Source of the DNA: Erodium maritimum
Taxonomy: Eukaryota > Streptophyta > Magnoliopsida > Geraniales > Geraniaceae
Direction: 5' to 3'
Length of the DNA: 64,000 nucleotides
Assembly (NCBI GenBank): GCA_963921825.1
Contig: OY997588.1
Coordinates: 57,606,803-57,670,802, forward strand
Position 1 is the first letter of the stretch. Every line of letters starts with the position of its first letter. A model generated the notes under the pieces. It had not been told where the DNA came from, did no database searches, and saw only the letters and a list, made by a program, of their open reading frames with translations. The position numbers were made by a program, and so were the translations under genes. Positions 1-10,394 of this stretch are shown one piece after another.

Positions 1-595
1 CCCTTAGAAGCGTCTTTGCATTGGATGTAGTTGACGGGTTCAAATGAAGAAATTCATTGGATGTAATTGGAGGCATCATTACATCGATATGTAGTTTATG
101 TTCTCATCGCATCTAAGATGTGACTAATAATTTTAAACACAACCGGACAAGTAAAATTCGGGTCATGTCAAATACCTCCTAAATTTTCAATAACCTACTA
201 CCTCCCCGTCCTATGGGTGTCGTGGGCCTTAGCGGAGCATCCATGGGAAAGAGGGGCATTAGGTTTGGACGACATATGTGGGTGTCGTGCGCCTTAGCAG
301 AGCACTTGCATAGTGTCGGCCATAGTTGAAAATCGATGGATCCGGCTGCGATTCTTATCCAGGGTTGAGTTAGGGTATCAAATAGGGTAAGTCGTGTACA
401 AATGTCCATACCCTAGCCAAGAGTCACATTGGATGTGATTAGACGGGGTCCTACCTACATATCTCAATTAAGTGGTGAGCCTTCGTTCAGCTTGATCGAG
501 TGAATCAAGGATCTTGGTTCTAGATTCTAAAGATTTGGAATCGATTGGTTAGTGTTTAGACTTGATCTTCAAAAAATTTATTCAATAGTAGTTTA
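1..595 (+). other. Untranslated leader of the copia element
   Basis: No open frame with recognisable similarity is present. The segment lies just upstream of the gag remnant, so it is probably leader sequence between the primer binding site and gag. It contains a 25-bp near-perfect direct repeat (GGGTGTCGTG..GCCTTAGC core) at about 215-239 and 280-304. Confidence 0.45.
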
Positions 596-1290
596 TCGTT
601 GAAAACCATTCTTGACGGGGTCAAGTTGAATGGGATAAACTATTTGGACTGGTACAGAATTTTGAGGATAATCTTCAAATATAAACGTATAAAATATGTC
701 CTTGACAAGGCTATCCCTTGTGTCCTGAAAATGAAAGAGCATCTCGAACATCTTAATTGATTGGGTCTTAAGATAGAACAAAAGATGGTGGCAGATGGAG
801 TTGTACGCTCCCTTCCTCGTGCATATGTTGAGTTCATCGTGAATTATCACATGCACGATATGGACAAGACCATATCATAGTTACATGGAATATTGTTATT
901 TGTTGAGAGAAATATCGGGGATCTTGGATCCAAGTATATTCTGATGGTCGAAAAGGGATCCAGTTTCAAGAAGGTAACTAGAAGTGGCAAGGGTGAGGCC
1001 CCTGCATACTTGGTAGGAAAGATGAGACACTCCATCGACCCTAACCTTCCTAAGACCGGGGGTTCTAAAGGAAGGCTAATGGGGATGAGAATGTCTGCCT
1101 CTATTGGCACAAGCTTTGTCATTGGAAGCTGGGATTACATTATATTCACGACTAATCAAAAGAAGGGCGGTGGGACTGCACCTTCATCAGGTAGCCTGGA
1201 TGATCTAAAGAAGGGCGGTAGGACCGTGCCTTCATCAGGTATTAACTTAGTAGAGCTACATCTCTCCACTTCCAAAGATTCAAGGTAATG
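596..1290 (+). pseudogene. copia gag remnant
   Basis: Translation from about 600 reads LKTILDGVKLNGINYLDWYR, which is the start of a plant Ty1-copia gag (UBN2-type) domain. The frame is broken by stops and shifts, and no intact CCHC zinc knuckle is seen. The C-terminal part (893-1288) contains a tandem duplication encoding KKGG-T-PSSG twice (about 1161-1194 and 1212-1243). Gag would form the virus-like particle; this copy cannot. Confidence 0.7.
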
Positions 1291-2195
1291 GATATAGGGG
1301 CTGAATCTCACATATGCATTGACGTGCAATAGCTGGAAAGTGGGAGAAGCTTGGAGAAGAACGAAGTGGACAATAATATCAGGGTTGTGGCGACTAGTGT
1401 AGGATCCATAAGTCTTCATTTGCCAAGTGACCTTGTTTTTGAATTAAACAGTGTATATTGCATACCTAATTTAGTAGGAACATTATATCTGAATCTGATT
1501 ATACACCGAAGGATATAATTTTGATGTTGGAAATGGAATTTTCAATATCCTATGCAGTGATATGTTTTATGCTTCTACAAACATGGTCGAAGGATTGTAC
1601 ATATTAGATATGAGTAACAATGACTCAAGCTCTAGTTATAACGTTCATACCAAGAGGTCAAAATCTGACGATTTAGACCAAACTCTTATATGGCACTGTC
1701 ATTTGGGCCACATAAACAAGAAATGCATATCAGCACTTCAGAAGTGTGGACTTTTAAGTCCATTCGAATTTCATTCGATTGATAGATGTGAGGCTTGTTT
1801 AAAGGGAAAACTGACTAAAGCGCCATTCATCAATCGCGGTGAAAAGGCAGGTGACTTATTGGGGCTAATATACTCGGGAGCGCGTAGACCAATGAGTACG
1901 CCTTCCAAGAGAGGTTTTAGCTACTTTATCACATATACTAACGATTACAGTAGATATAATTATGTCTATTCGATGAGACATAAGTCTGAAGCTTTTAATA
2001 AATTTAAAGAGTTTAAGACTGAAGTAGAAAACCATCTCCGGAAAGGTATTAAGGAACTTCGATCCGATCAAGGTGGAGAATACTTGACATCTCAGTTTTT
2101 TAGATCATCTAGTGGAGAGTGGGATCCTTTCGGAATGGACTCATCCCAAGACACCATAGTTGAACGGTGTGGCCGAACGGAGAAATCGGATATAT
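1285..2195 (+). pseudogene. copia protease and integrase N-terminal and core remnant
   Basis: At about 1288 the sequence encodes a DIGAESHIC stretch, the altered active-site region of a copia aspartic protease, where the usual DSGAS/T core has changed. From about 1690 the GAG-pre-integrase zinc motif is readable (WHCHLGHI, then CEACLKGK). The integrase core follows with acidic residues in YTNDYSRY and RSDQGGEY. A one-base shift near 2098 moves the frame, and similarity resumes to a GVAERRNR stretch at about 2190. The reading then ends abruptly at the LINE insertion. Confidence 0.8.
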
Positions 2196-3825
2196 TTTTT
2201 CGATAAGCAATGAAATTTATTAATCTTCGAAATTGGAGAAAAATTACAAAGATGGGGACGGACCATCCGAAAGAGGGTCGTCCCAAAACTTAAACACTCT
2301 TCCAAAGAAAATCAACAAAAAAACAATTTCAAAACATAAACCCTATCAGGCATCTTTGGAAAAGATTATAGAGATAAGTTCACTCAGTCGCCAACTTCCA
2401 TGTGGTGACAAACTGTCTCCAAATCTCTTTTCTCCGCTGCACTGCTAGTCTTTCTTGTTCGTTCTGAGTTGCAGTTCGAGTTTGAATAGTATAGATCGAT
2501 TGTTTTCCCCTTAATCCCTTTGGTTATAGTCACAACATGTCGATTCAGGCATTTTAGGGGACTGAGTAGGACATCCTTCCAGGTACTATCTCGACAATCA
2601 TCAACCTGTCCTCAAACTTCGACCAATGGATTAGACAATGTAAGTCCCAACCCCACTTGGGCAGGATCTTCCCCACGATCGACACTAGATCTATTCGTAT
2701 GCCCCTCCACTGTGGATTCGAGTTGGACCTTCATCAGCCCACTTTCATGATGCCCATTTGGACCGGATGTACCTCTTGAAGCAAAACTACGGACATCAGG
2801 CCTTGCTTCTGGGCCAAATCATTGGGCTGATTTATTAAAGACATCGATCGAGTGCTCTTCTACACTTCTGAAACGGTAGGAACAAGGGAGCTTTGATTTT
2901 CCAGAATCAAGTCACGATCCTACGATATCAATGAGATCGTGATCCCTTGATTCGTGGAAGTTAAATGATCTTGCATCGTAGTCTCTTGATTTACAAGAGT
3001 TTCCTTCTCTTCTCCTCCTTTGAGCACGTCAGACTCTAATCCCGACTCTACAACGGAATCCATGCCAGCCTTAACAGAACCACCCATGCTAGCTGCTTCA
3101 GAATGTGATTCTGTTTGTGGTTTGTTGACAACAAAGAAGAAATACAAGGTCTCCGTTTTGCCTCAACCTTGTCTAGGCTCTATTTTGCCTCCAGAAGCAC
3201 GTTCTAAAGCCTTGCTAGCAAACTAACAAGGAATTTCCGTTTATCTTCAAGCCGTTCAAGTAGGAAACAACCTGCCTTACCGCTTCTGATGAACCAAACC
3301 TAACAAACCCAAAAAATTTACCTCCTTGATTAGGCCGGAGCGGAACCGAGGATGAAACAATATCACCAAAAACTCCAAATACGTTTTGTACTTAAGAATA
3401 TTTGGTTTGAGGCAGAAGATTGTAGATGAATATCTCATCGGTTTGAGCCTCTAATTTCCATCCGCCAGACCTTGAACGAGGTCTTGTTGCAAAGCAGTGG
3501 ACGTCACTCTTTGAATCGTTGCCTAAAGGTACACTGGAACCGAAGATCGGAGTCTCCCCGGTGCAGCTTTATTTGGTCGGTATCATCTCTTTATGAGTCG
3601 TTCCATTTTTACCTCCGACTACCCCTTTACTGTTCACTGAAGCCATGGCCGGACAAGTCTTGCCGGAGCCATTCTTAACCATAGGCAATGGCTTGACCGG
3701 AGTTTTGCGTCCCTTCTTAACCTTAGAAGAAATAGCTAAATCCTTCAAAATCCTCTTTCCATAGGAAACTATAATTCTATAAGTATTCTTCGTATAGAGA
3801 TAGAAGCTCAACAAAAAAAATGTGG
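2196..3825 (-). mobile_element. LINE fragment inserted antisense in the copia integrase
   Basis: Integrase similarity stops at about 2195 and resumes at about 3826, so the block between is an insertion. Reading the minus strand, its 5' part encodes an RRM-type LINE ORF1 and its 3' part ends in a reading ending QFVTTWKLATE before a short A-rich tail (T-run at 2194-2199 on plus). No endonuclease or reverse transcriptase is seen between, so this is an internally deleted LINE or a non-autonomous derivative. Edges are good to about 20 bp, and a target-site duplication was not resolved. Confidence 0.65.
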
Positions 3826-3830
3826 AAGGT
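2920..3830 (-). pseudogene. LINE ORF1 remnant with RRM
   Basis: Minus-strand translation around 3235-3440 gives IYNLLPQTKYS, then GVFGDIVSSSVPLRPNQG, then GGKFFGFVRF, then VVSYLNGLKINGNSLLV. This is an RRM fold with a recognisable RNP1 (KFFGFVRF). Plant L1 ORF1 proteins commonly start with such an RNA-binding domain. At least one stop lies inside the RRM. A basic N-terminal segment (about 3569-3830) and an acidic/serine segment (2920-3147) flank it. A second copy of the same RRM type is at 33.0-33.2 kb. Confidence 0.6.
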
Positions 3831-4170
3831 TGTGGAAGGGACACCATTTGAGCAATGGTACAGGAAGAAGCCCATTTTGTCCTTCTTGAAAATTTATGGT
3901 TACGAGGCTTAGGTGACAATTTTGGTTTCGGCTAACCTTGAACCAAGATCTGAGAAGTGTACCTTCGTGAGGTATCCCCAAAAAATAAGAGGATAGTACT
4001 CGTACAAACCTAGTGAGAACATATTGTTCATCGCTCTAGGTGGGGTTTTTATGGAAAAGGAGTTTGTTTCCAAAGACGTGATTGGGAGGACTGTACATCC
4101 TGAAGAAATTCAGGATGGTACATATCAATCTTAATCTTTTGACAACCCAGTAGAAAGATAGGAGACAGAG
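3826..4170 (+). pseudogene. copia integrase C-terminal remnant
   Basis: The frame from about 3828 reads VEGTPFEQWYRKKPILSFLK and continues to a KCTFVRYP-like stretch, the typical end of a plant copia integrase. Stops occur at the tyrosine of the EAYV-like position and later. It continues the integrase interrupted at 2195, which confirms that the LINE inserted after the copia element. Confidence 0.75.
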
Positions 4171-5140
4171 ATGGTCGTAGAGCAAGGACTAATTCCTGTA
4201 GCAAGTCTAGAAGGTTCGAGGCAATCTAGAAGGGTCAGTCGTCCACCTCCGAGATATGGTTACTTTGTGTCTGGAGGTAACAGTGAGATTATGGTGGATC
4301 ACGAGGATCCAACCACCTTTCAGGAAGCCATAGATGGACCCGACTCTGAATTATGGTTGGGAGCCATGAGGGGGGAAATGCAATCCATGTCGGACAACCG
4401 TGTTTGGGAACTAGTTGATCCCATCGATGGTGTGAGGACCATCAGATGCAAATGGATCTTCAAGTTGAAGATGCACATGGACGGAAAACTTCAGACCTAT
4501 AAAAACCGAATTGTGGCGAAAGGTTATAAAAAAATCCAAGGGATTGACTATGAGGAAACCTTCTCACCAATGACTATGGTCAAATCGATCCGGAGTCTTC
4601 TTACCATAGTTGCGTATCATGATTACGAGATATGGCAAATGGATGTCAAAACCGCTTTCTTAAATGAAAGTTTAATGGAAGACGTTTATATGTCTCAACC
4701 AAAAGGTTTTATCGATCCGAAGAATCAGGGAAAGATGTGTAAGTTGCTGAAATCCATTTATGGATTGATACAAACTTCTCAGAGTTGGAACCTTTGTTTT
4801 GATGAAGCTATGATTGGACCTGGCTTTATCAAGAACAGAGATGAACCTTATACTTATAAAAAGGCTAGTGGGAGCAAGATTACCTTTCAGGTGCTCATTG
4901 GAAAAGACACCCCAACCTTGCACAAGACTAAAAGCCTGGTTGAGGAAGTGTTTCTCAATAAAGGACTTAAGTGATATTGCTTATATCTTAGGGTTATGAT
5001 CTATATAGATCATACCAAGATGGTCTTGGGTATAAGTCAGAGCGCCTATGTGAAAAAGGTATTGAGTAGGTTCTAAATGCTCGATTCAAAGAAAGGACTC
5101 TTACCGCTCGTCATGGCATTTATCTCAGCAAGATTCAGTG
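4171..5140 (+). pseudogene. copia reverse transcriptase, catalytic box deleted
   Basis: The open frame 4171-4974 (267 codons) matches an RVT_2 copia reverse transcriptase: KWIFKLKMHMDGKL, NRIVAKGY, QGIDYEETFSPM, QMDVKTAFLNESL and YMSQPKGF are all readable. The YVDD active-site box expected near 4890 is absent: the frame passes from TFQVLIG directly to KDTPTL, as if about seven codons were lost in frame. The C-terminal part (QSAYVKKVLSRF, about 5038-5070) is in another frame. The enzyme would be inactive. Confidence 0.85.
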
Positions 5141-5736
5141 TCCTAAGACATTGGATGAGCTAAAAAGGATGATATGAATCCCATCGCCTAGGGGGAGGCA
5201 AGATCGATCATATGTGTCATGATATGTACGAGACTGGATGTTTCGTATGCCTTAAGCTGTACCAGCAGACATCAGTCTAACCAAGGGGAAAAAATGGATA
5301 TATAGACGCTAGTTTCGAGACATATCCAGATGACTTGAGAAGTCAGTCAGGACATGTGTTTATGTTAAATGATGGTGGTTTTAGATGGGAGAGTGTGAAA
5401 GTGAGACACCGTCGCCTATTCTACGATAGAGGTCGAGTACATAGGTGTTGCAGAGGCAGCTAAGAAGGCAATATGGATTTGAAAATTTACGACAGGGTTG
5501 AGCGTAATTAAGAACTCGTCCAACCCAATTAATCTATTTTGCAACACACATGGGCCATTACGCAAGCTAAAGAGCCCAAATTGTATGACAAATCTAGGCA
5601 TGTACTGCAGCGTTACCACCTTATCAGAGAAATACTGAACCGAGATGAAGTGAAGATTACCTATATTGCAACGGATGATAAAATAGTTGATCCATTGACT
5701 GAGGCACTTTCGCTGCCTAAGCATGTGGGCATGTAA
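5141..5736 (+). pseudogene. copia RNase H remnant
   Basis: Segments such as CTRLDVSYAL (about 5225-5255), DTVAYSTIEVEYIGVAEAAK (about 5405-5464) and a last open stretch ending PLTEALSLPKHVGM before a stop at 5734-5736 match the copia connection and RNase H domains. Several stops and shifts separate them. Confidence 0.75.
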
Positions 5737-5758
5737 AGTCAATGGGAATAGATTGGAA

Positions 5759-5776
5759 CAAGGGAAAGTGGGAGAT
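5759..5776 (+). other. Polypurine tract
   Basis: The sequence AAGGGAAAGTGGGAGA lies immediately 5' of the LTR start TGTTAGTC at 5777, 23 bp after the last pol stop. It is the expected plus-strand primer site of the copia element. Confidence 0.8.
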
Positions 5777-7185
5777 TGTTAGTCTTAGTGCCAGTAGTTA
5801 AATCGTAAATCTCCAAATGCACATATCACCGTTCACAATAAAAGTAAAGCGGCTTTATATTACTTATGTGTCGGAGTAATATATCGAAGTATGTTTTGAT
5901 CTATGTCCACCATGCGAAGTAGAAACATAGATTGAGAGGAATTATACTTGATGGGTCCTTAGTCAATAAAGCTTCACTAGAAGCGACTAGTATGAAAGAT
6001 GACTCTTTATGACTCACGTTCTATTAGCCATTGGAATGAGATTCCGAAGTCTGATCATAGATATCATGTGAGAGATGTATTGGACGACTCGACATCAATA
6101 TGTGCCATAGATAAATTCATGAACATATTCAATATCGTAGCTTGTCATGTATCCTTAGACCAAGGAGCCTTTGTGATTGCTATGTAGTAAACAACTGAGT
6201 TTGACTTGAGCCCAACGTTTCTTGTGATAAGGTTTCCATAACAGCTAGGATTGGCTTGGGGACGGAATGCATGAGGGACACGAAAGACGGCTAAGGGATT
6301 TATCCCTCATACTACGGTATAGGAAAGATATCGGTTCTCTACCGTTTGATCGAGAGTGACTTAAAGAATAGCATGTACATGCACATGATACTGGGTATCA
6401 AAGATTCAGTCATCTCACATATCAAGGATCAATAATTAAGAATAATAAGGATGATGGTTCTATGCCTTATCTCAATCCGGTTATCTAGTGATAAAAGGAT
6501 AGTGAAATAGATAACATAAAGGTTAGAGTCGACAAGGTTTGATTTGTTATGCAGTGTCAAGCAATACTAAAGTCTCATTAGTTACCACTTACGTAGGATC
6601 AAGTAAAATAGGATTTTACGTTGATCTACAGACATGCATAAACCTAGGGTCACATCAGAGGATGAAACTCATTAACATACTGATCGAGAATAACCAAGCA
6701 GGAAGTTGAAACTGGACATGACCAAAGCTGGGTTTTGGGTTATGTGCCCGTAGGTAATTAGGACTTTACGGATTTAGACAAGACTTGGAGTCTTGGGAAC
6801 GATCTCGTCGGATATTGTTGGACATATCCGGGATGGTAGGCATGGAGGCGATGAGACCGCCACGAGACCCCGTCGAGGATGGCCACGGGCCATCACGCGC
6901 GAGGCCCATAGGCGGCCCATGCCACCAAAGGCCTAAGGAACCAACTAGTTAGTTCTTAACTAAATGGTTCTAACAAATTAGTTAGATTAGGTAGTTGGTG
7001 ATTCAATCCACCAACTCACTACCAAATTATAACTACCTTACACCATTCTTGTCCTATTTACTATTAGTTTATTATGTTGGTGTGATTATAATAACATAAG
7101 GGTCATCCTTTCAACATAAGAGACATAACACACAAATAGGAAGAACAACTTCTCCTCTCCTCCTCAAATTTCAGCCAACACTTAC
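5777..7185 (+). repeat. 3' LTR of the copia element, truncated
   Basis: It starts TGTTAGTCTTAGTGCC and is colinear with the 1.69-kb LTRs at 51440-53128 (+), 53612-55288 (-) and 25629-27315 (-), with many substitutions. Colinearity ends near 7185, after the AACATAAGAGACATAACACAC region, so about 300 bp of the LTR end is missing. It is the most diverged copy in the window. Confidence 0.8.
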
Positions 7186-7259
7186 CGTTAAATTTTATTG
7201 CTTGAACGACCGTGTACAGAAGCACGTTAAGGAGGGTATGCAAAAACCCATCTTCAAGA
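7186..7259 (+). repeat. Remnant of the Athila-type 5' LTR end
   Basis: About 74 bp directly before the PBS resemble the last ~75 bp of the 3' LTR near 32490-32560. The rest of this LTR is missing or lies outside the window on the far side of the copia element. Confidence 0.5.
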
Positions 7260-7278
7260 TGGCGCCGTTGCCAGGGAG
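7260..7278 (+). other. Primer binding site, Athila type
   Basis: TGGCGCCGTTGCCAGGGAG matches, with one change, the PBS of the intact Athila element at 17750-17768 (read on minus). This GGCGCCGTTGCC motif is typical of plant Athila elements. It fixes the orientation and the 5' LTR boundary of the outer element. Confidence 0.8.
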
Positions 7279-7977
7279 TAACAAGCGTCATTAGTATTTT
7301 TGCACCTTTTAGTTAGCTTAATTTCCTTTGTGATCTCTCATGTTTGCTTGTCTTTTGTAGGTGATTGGAAGAGCTGATTTGTTGAAATATGGAGCAAAGT
7401 TCTCACCTGAAGAATTCATGAAGGCAACCTCTTCATATCGTTTAGCTTGCAACTAGGACAATCCCCGTATTTCTCAAAGTGAAGTCCAATTGTAGCTTCT
7501 ATATTAAAAAGGGGCAGTATTTCGAACCCATTAGTGCGGGGGGGGGGGGGGGGGGGGGATTGATTACAAGCATAAGGCTTAGTTAAGTTGTTTGAGACAT
7601 ACATGTAGAATCACATCTTTGTTATGAGTCTTATTTTGAGTGTAAACCTTGGATAAGTGATTTTGGCCAATATGAGTAAGTCGGGGTAGCTTTCTTTTCA
7701 TCATTTGTGCATTTGAGGAATGGATGGAGGATTTACTATTGGTAGTGTTAACGAGTCGTATATTGTGTTTATATTTATCGCTTTATTCCGGTACAAAATG
7801 ATTATGAGATGCTAGATTATGATGAACTTTTTAATACTCTTTATCATCTCCAAGATGATTATACCTTGGTTTTTGTCATAACGGGTTTAATTAGGAGACA
7901 ATAGACTTATTTCACTTGTCACATTAAGAAAGTGTTGAGTTCACATGCTTATTCTTGATGGATCAAACTGTGTGTTT
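7279..7977 (+). other. Interior of the outer Athila-type element, left part
   Basis: No significant open frame is present. The segment joins smoothly to 21974 once the family C LTR is removed (GTGTGTTT then GTGGTACC, as in the intact element). It contains a 21-base G homopolymer at 7538-7558. Confidence 0.6.
7538..7558 (+). repeat. Poly-G tract (21 G)
   Basis: A run of 21 uninterrupted guanines inside Athila-type interior sequence. Length is prone to both biological and sequencing variation. Confidence 0.9.
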
Positions 7978-8245
7978 TGATACATTTTAAATCTTTCGAG
8001 TAACCCGACCGACACACACACTGTTACTTTCCTCAACCGACTCAACACTCGGACACGTAATAATGACCCGACACAATGATTGACGACCTCCTCCAAAGAC
8101 ACGACAGACAACCACGCAACACCCAAGATCACAAAGGATCGCACACCAAACAAGATCGCAAAGGATCGCACGCCAGCTGCTCAGTAACCCATCTCTCTCT
8201 CGCCCTTTACCGATCCCTGTCAGGTCAGGCGGTCGACATGTCGCG

Positions 8246-8399
8246 CAACTTCTCCCGATCTCAGTCGGAAGGCTAGCCCACAACCTCTCCCCTACCCCTG
8301 ATCTCAGTCGGGAGGCTAGCCACACCCACGCGCACCTTCTCCCGATCCCAGTCGGGAGGCTAGCCCACAACCTCTCCCCTACCCCCGATCTCAGTCGGG
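8246..8399. repeat. Minisatellite in family C LTR (GATCTCAGTCGGGAGGCTAGCC unit)
   Basis: Three to four units of about 45-65 bp share CCCGATCTCAGTCGGGAGGC and CTAGCCCACAACCTCTCCCC. The CCCGA..TCGGG core is palindromic. The Athila element inserted within this array: the next partial unit (GCTAGCCACACC) resumes at 19774. Confidence 0.8.
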
Positions 8400-9505
8400 T
8401 GCATAAAACTTGACGCCCTGCGGATTTAATCGCAAACTTGAGCACGGCAAGTGCACCGGCCGTCAAGTAGTAATCGGATTTGAAGTCCGGAATATCGAGC
8501 CCAAAGGAGCAATAAACAAACACTTACTATTTAAAGCTTGTAGCTAAGCTATTTCTATAAAAAGTTGGTTTTTATGCTTCTAAAATAAAATAACAAGTAA
8601 TGCAAATCAAGTAGAGCACTCGTAACACGAAGCCGAGAATTCTTAACTTCTTGAATCAAATGATGAAATTTATAGGATATCGGGTTCATAGAGTTCATTC
8701 CATAAAGTCAAAAATACTCGATTGTTGTGATGAAGACTTGATTTAGAGGCAACGAGTCATCTCAACTCTAGTCCTAACTTCTTTCGAACGATTCAGACCC
8801 TAATGGAATCTAACCACCGAGTTCTTTCGAATCACGATGTAGGAAGACCCAAAGCGTTTAGTTCCATGACAACTTCTAACTTTCGACCAACCAAGCCTAT
8901 AGCTATTGCAATTGTATTAACCCCGCTAGTTCTAGCTAGGGTTTAAATCCAATTTATGATCGACTTTAGACTAATTAGAATTCTCCTCTTTCAAGCGTTA
9001 AATTCTAATTCAAATCAATTATCAAGCCTACCCGGGAGATAAAGCGTTAAGCACAAATCGATCATAAACACTAAAACAATTCAACAATCACAACAATTTA
9101 GAGCATTCAAAACATGGAAATCCCTACTCTAATCACCCAAAACCCTAGAAATTGGGGGTTTAGTTGTTCATGATAATCAATGGCATAGAGATGAACCAAC
9201 AAGTAAATGAATCCATAATAAGATTTAGAGAGAAGGTTTAGATACAATCACCACAATAAATTGACAAAATGGTTGCTCTTCCCCTTCTTCCAAACCCTAG
9301 CTTTGATCTTCTTGTGTTGGCAACAATTCCAAGATTAGAAGCACAAAGAAGCTCTCCTAAAGATGAATTTTCTCCAAGAACAATGAGACCCTTGGCTCAA
9401 ATCCCTCTCCAATCAATGAAGCTCCACCTTGTGTTCTCCAAAAATCTCTCCAATAAATTCAGAAAATAAGCACTTTGTAAAAATCTCCCCTCAAATTAAC
9501 TCTCT

Positions 9506-9508
<3 letters not shown>

Positions 9509-9570
<62 letters not shown>
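9509..9570. repeat. (AT)31 microsatellite in the 3' LTR
   Basis: 62 bp of pure AT. The homologous array in the other LTR (18874-18963) has 45 units. Confidence 0.95.
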
Positions 9571-9572
<2 letters not shown>

Positions 9573-9746
9573 TTGTTTGTGTGTATAGAGAAAAGGAAGA
9601 AGAAATAAAAAAATAAATGCTCCAGGAGTTGCTCTGTGGTTCGGCTCCCTCTGGTCTCGCCTCGCTCTCTCTAAAAAAAATCAAAATGAAGATGATGTCC
9701 TGGTGAGATGCGGCTGGGCAACCCAAAGGGAGAGTGCTGCCCTAGA

Positions 9747-10034
9747 CACGTGTTGGCAGAGGAGAGGAGAGCTGGAAGGGGACAGGTGTCGCGCACAGAG
9801 GAGAAGGCTGAGGTGGACACGTGGCGCGAGCAGGAGGAGAAGACGGCTGGCGGCGCTGTGGGACACGCGTATGGCCGGGAGAGGCTGGCGCTGGGAGCGG
9901 GCCCGGACAGGTGGCCACGCGTCAGCTGCAGAAGCATCTGGCGGCGCCAGCTGTCGCGCAGGAGGAGAGGGCGGCTGCGGCGGCGCCACGTGTTGCATCT
10001 GGGCGAGCGGCGGCTGCTGGGACCAGGACACGTG
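9747..10034 (-). promoter_or_regulatory. Cluster of four G-box (CACGTG) motifs in the LTR U3 region
   Basis: CACGTG occurs at 9747-9752, 9818-9823, 9987-9992 and 10029-10034, with two ACGCGT motifs between, in a GC-rich block. CACGTG is bound by plant bZIP and bHLH (including PIF) factors. On the minus strand the block lies upstream of the AT array within the LTR, where a promoter would be expected. The function is inferred. Confidence 0.5.
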
Positions 10035-10381
10035 TCAGGCGGTGGTTTGCTGCTCCATGTTTATCCTTTTTCGCTATTTTGCTCGCTCCGGCTTCGTTTG
10101 AGCTCCGATCGATCTCGTTCTTGTGCCAAAAAATTCATCTTCTTGAGACCTACAAAACAAGACCAGTCATGAATATATTTTGAAGCGAACAAAATCGACC
10201 CTCTTGACGGTCCACAAGCACAAAACACCCAAAATGCATCGAAAATCCATCGGAACACCGAACATATCGATAAAATCAGTTATTCATGGTAAATCTAAAT
10301 ATACGATAGAAAACCGGGACCAAAAGCCTATAAAACTCGATATAAAGTAGCTCAATTATGTGTTAAAATGCACCCGCATCA

Positions 10382-10394
10382 ACACCCCACACTT
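10382..10394 (-). other. Polypurine tract of the intact Athila element
   Basis: The minus strand reads AAGTGTGGGGTGT directly before the 3' LTR start TGATGCGG. The same AAGTGTGGGG motif precedes the outer element's 3' LTR at 22780-22793. Confidence 0.8.

Larger units (their letters stand above)
1..7185 (+). mobile_element. Degenerate Ty1-copia retrotransposon, 5' end outside window
   Basis: Domain order on the plus strand is gag, protease, integrase, reverse transcriptase, RNase H, polypurine tract, 3' LTR, which is the Ty1-copia order. The coding part has many stops, frameshifts and deletions, and the integrase region is split by an antisense LINE fragment (about 2196-3825). The 3' LTR starts at 5777 and is related to the full-length LTRs at 25629, 51440 and 53612. 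It is cut off near 7185, about 300 bp before the expected end, where Athila-type LTR sequence takes over. The 5' LTR is not in the window. The element cannot be autonomous. Confidence 0.88.
8400..10381 (-). repeat. 3' LTR of the intact Athila element
   Basis: On plus it reads TGCATAAAACTTGACGCC at the left edge and ends ATGCACCCGCATCA, so on minus it is TGATGC...TATGCA with TG/CA ends. It is about 99% identical to 17767-19773. It contains an (AT)31 microsatellite at 9509-9570 and a GC-rich segment with four CACGTG motifs (9747-10034). Confidence 0.93.

Noticed and set aside
9703..10172. Overlapping 116-154-codon frames in the Athila LTR as a host gene
   Set aside because: They lie wholly in the LTR, occur identically in both LTRs, are open on both strands because of GC-rich composition, and show no protein motif.
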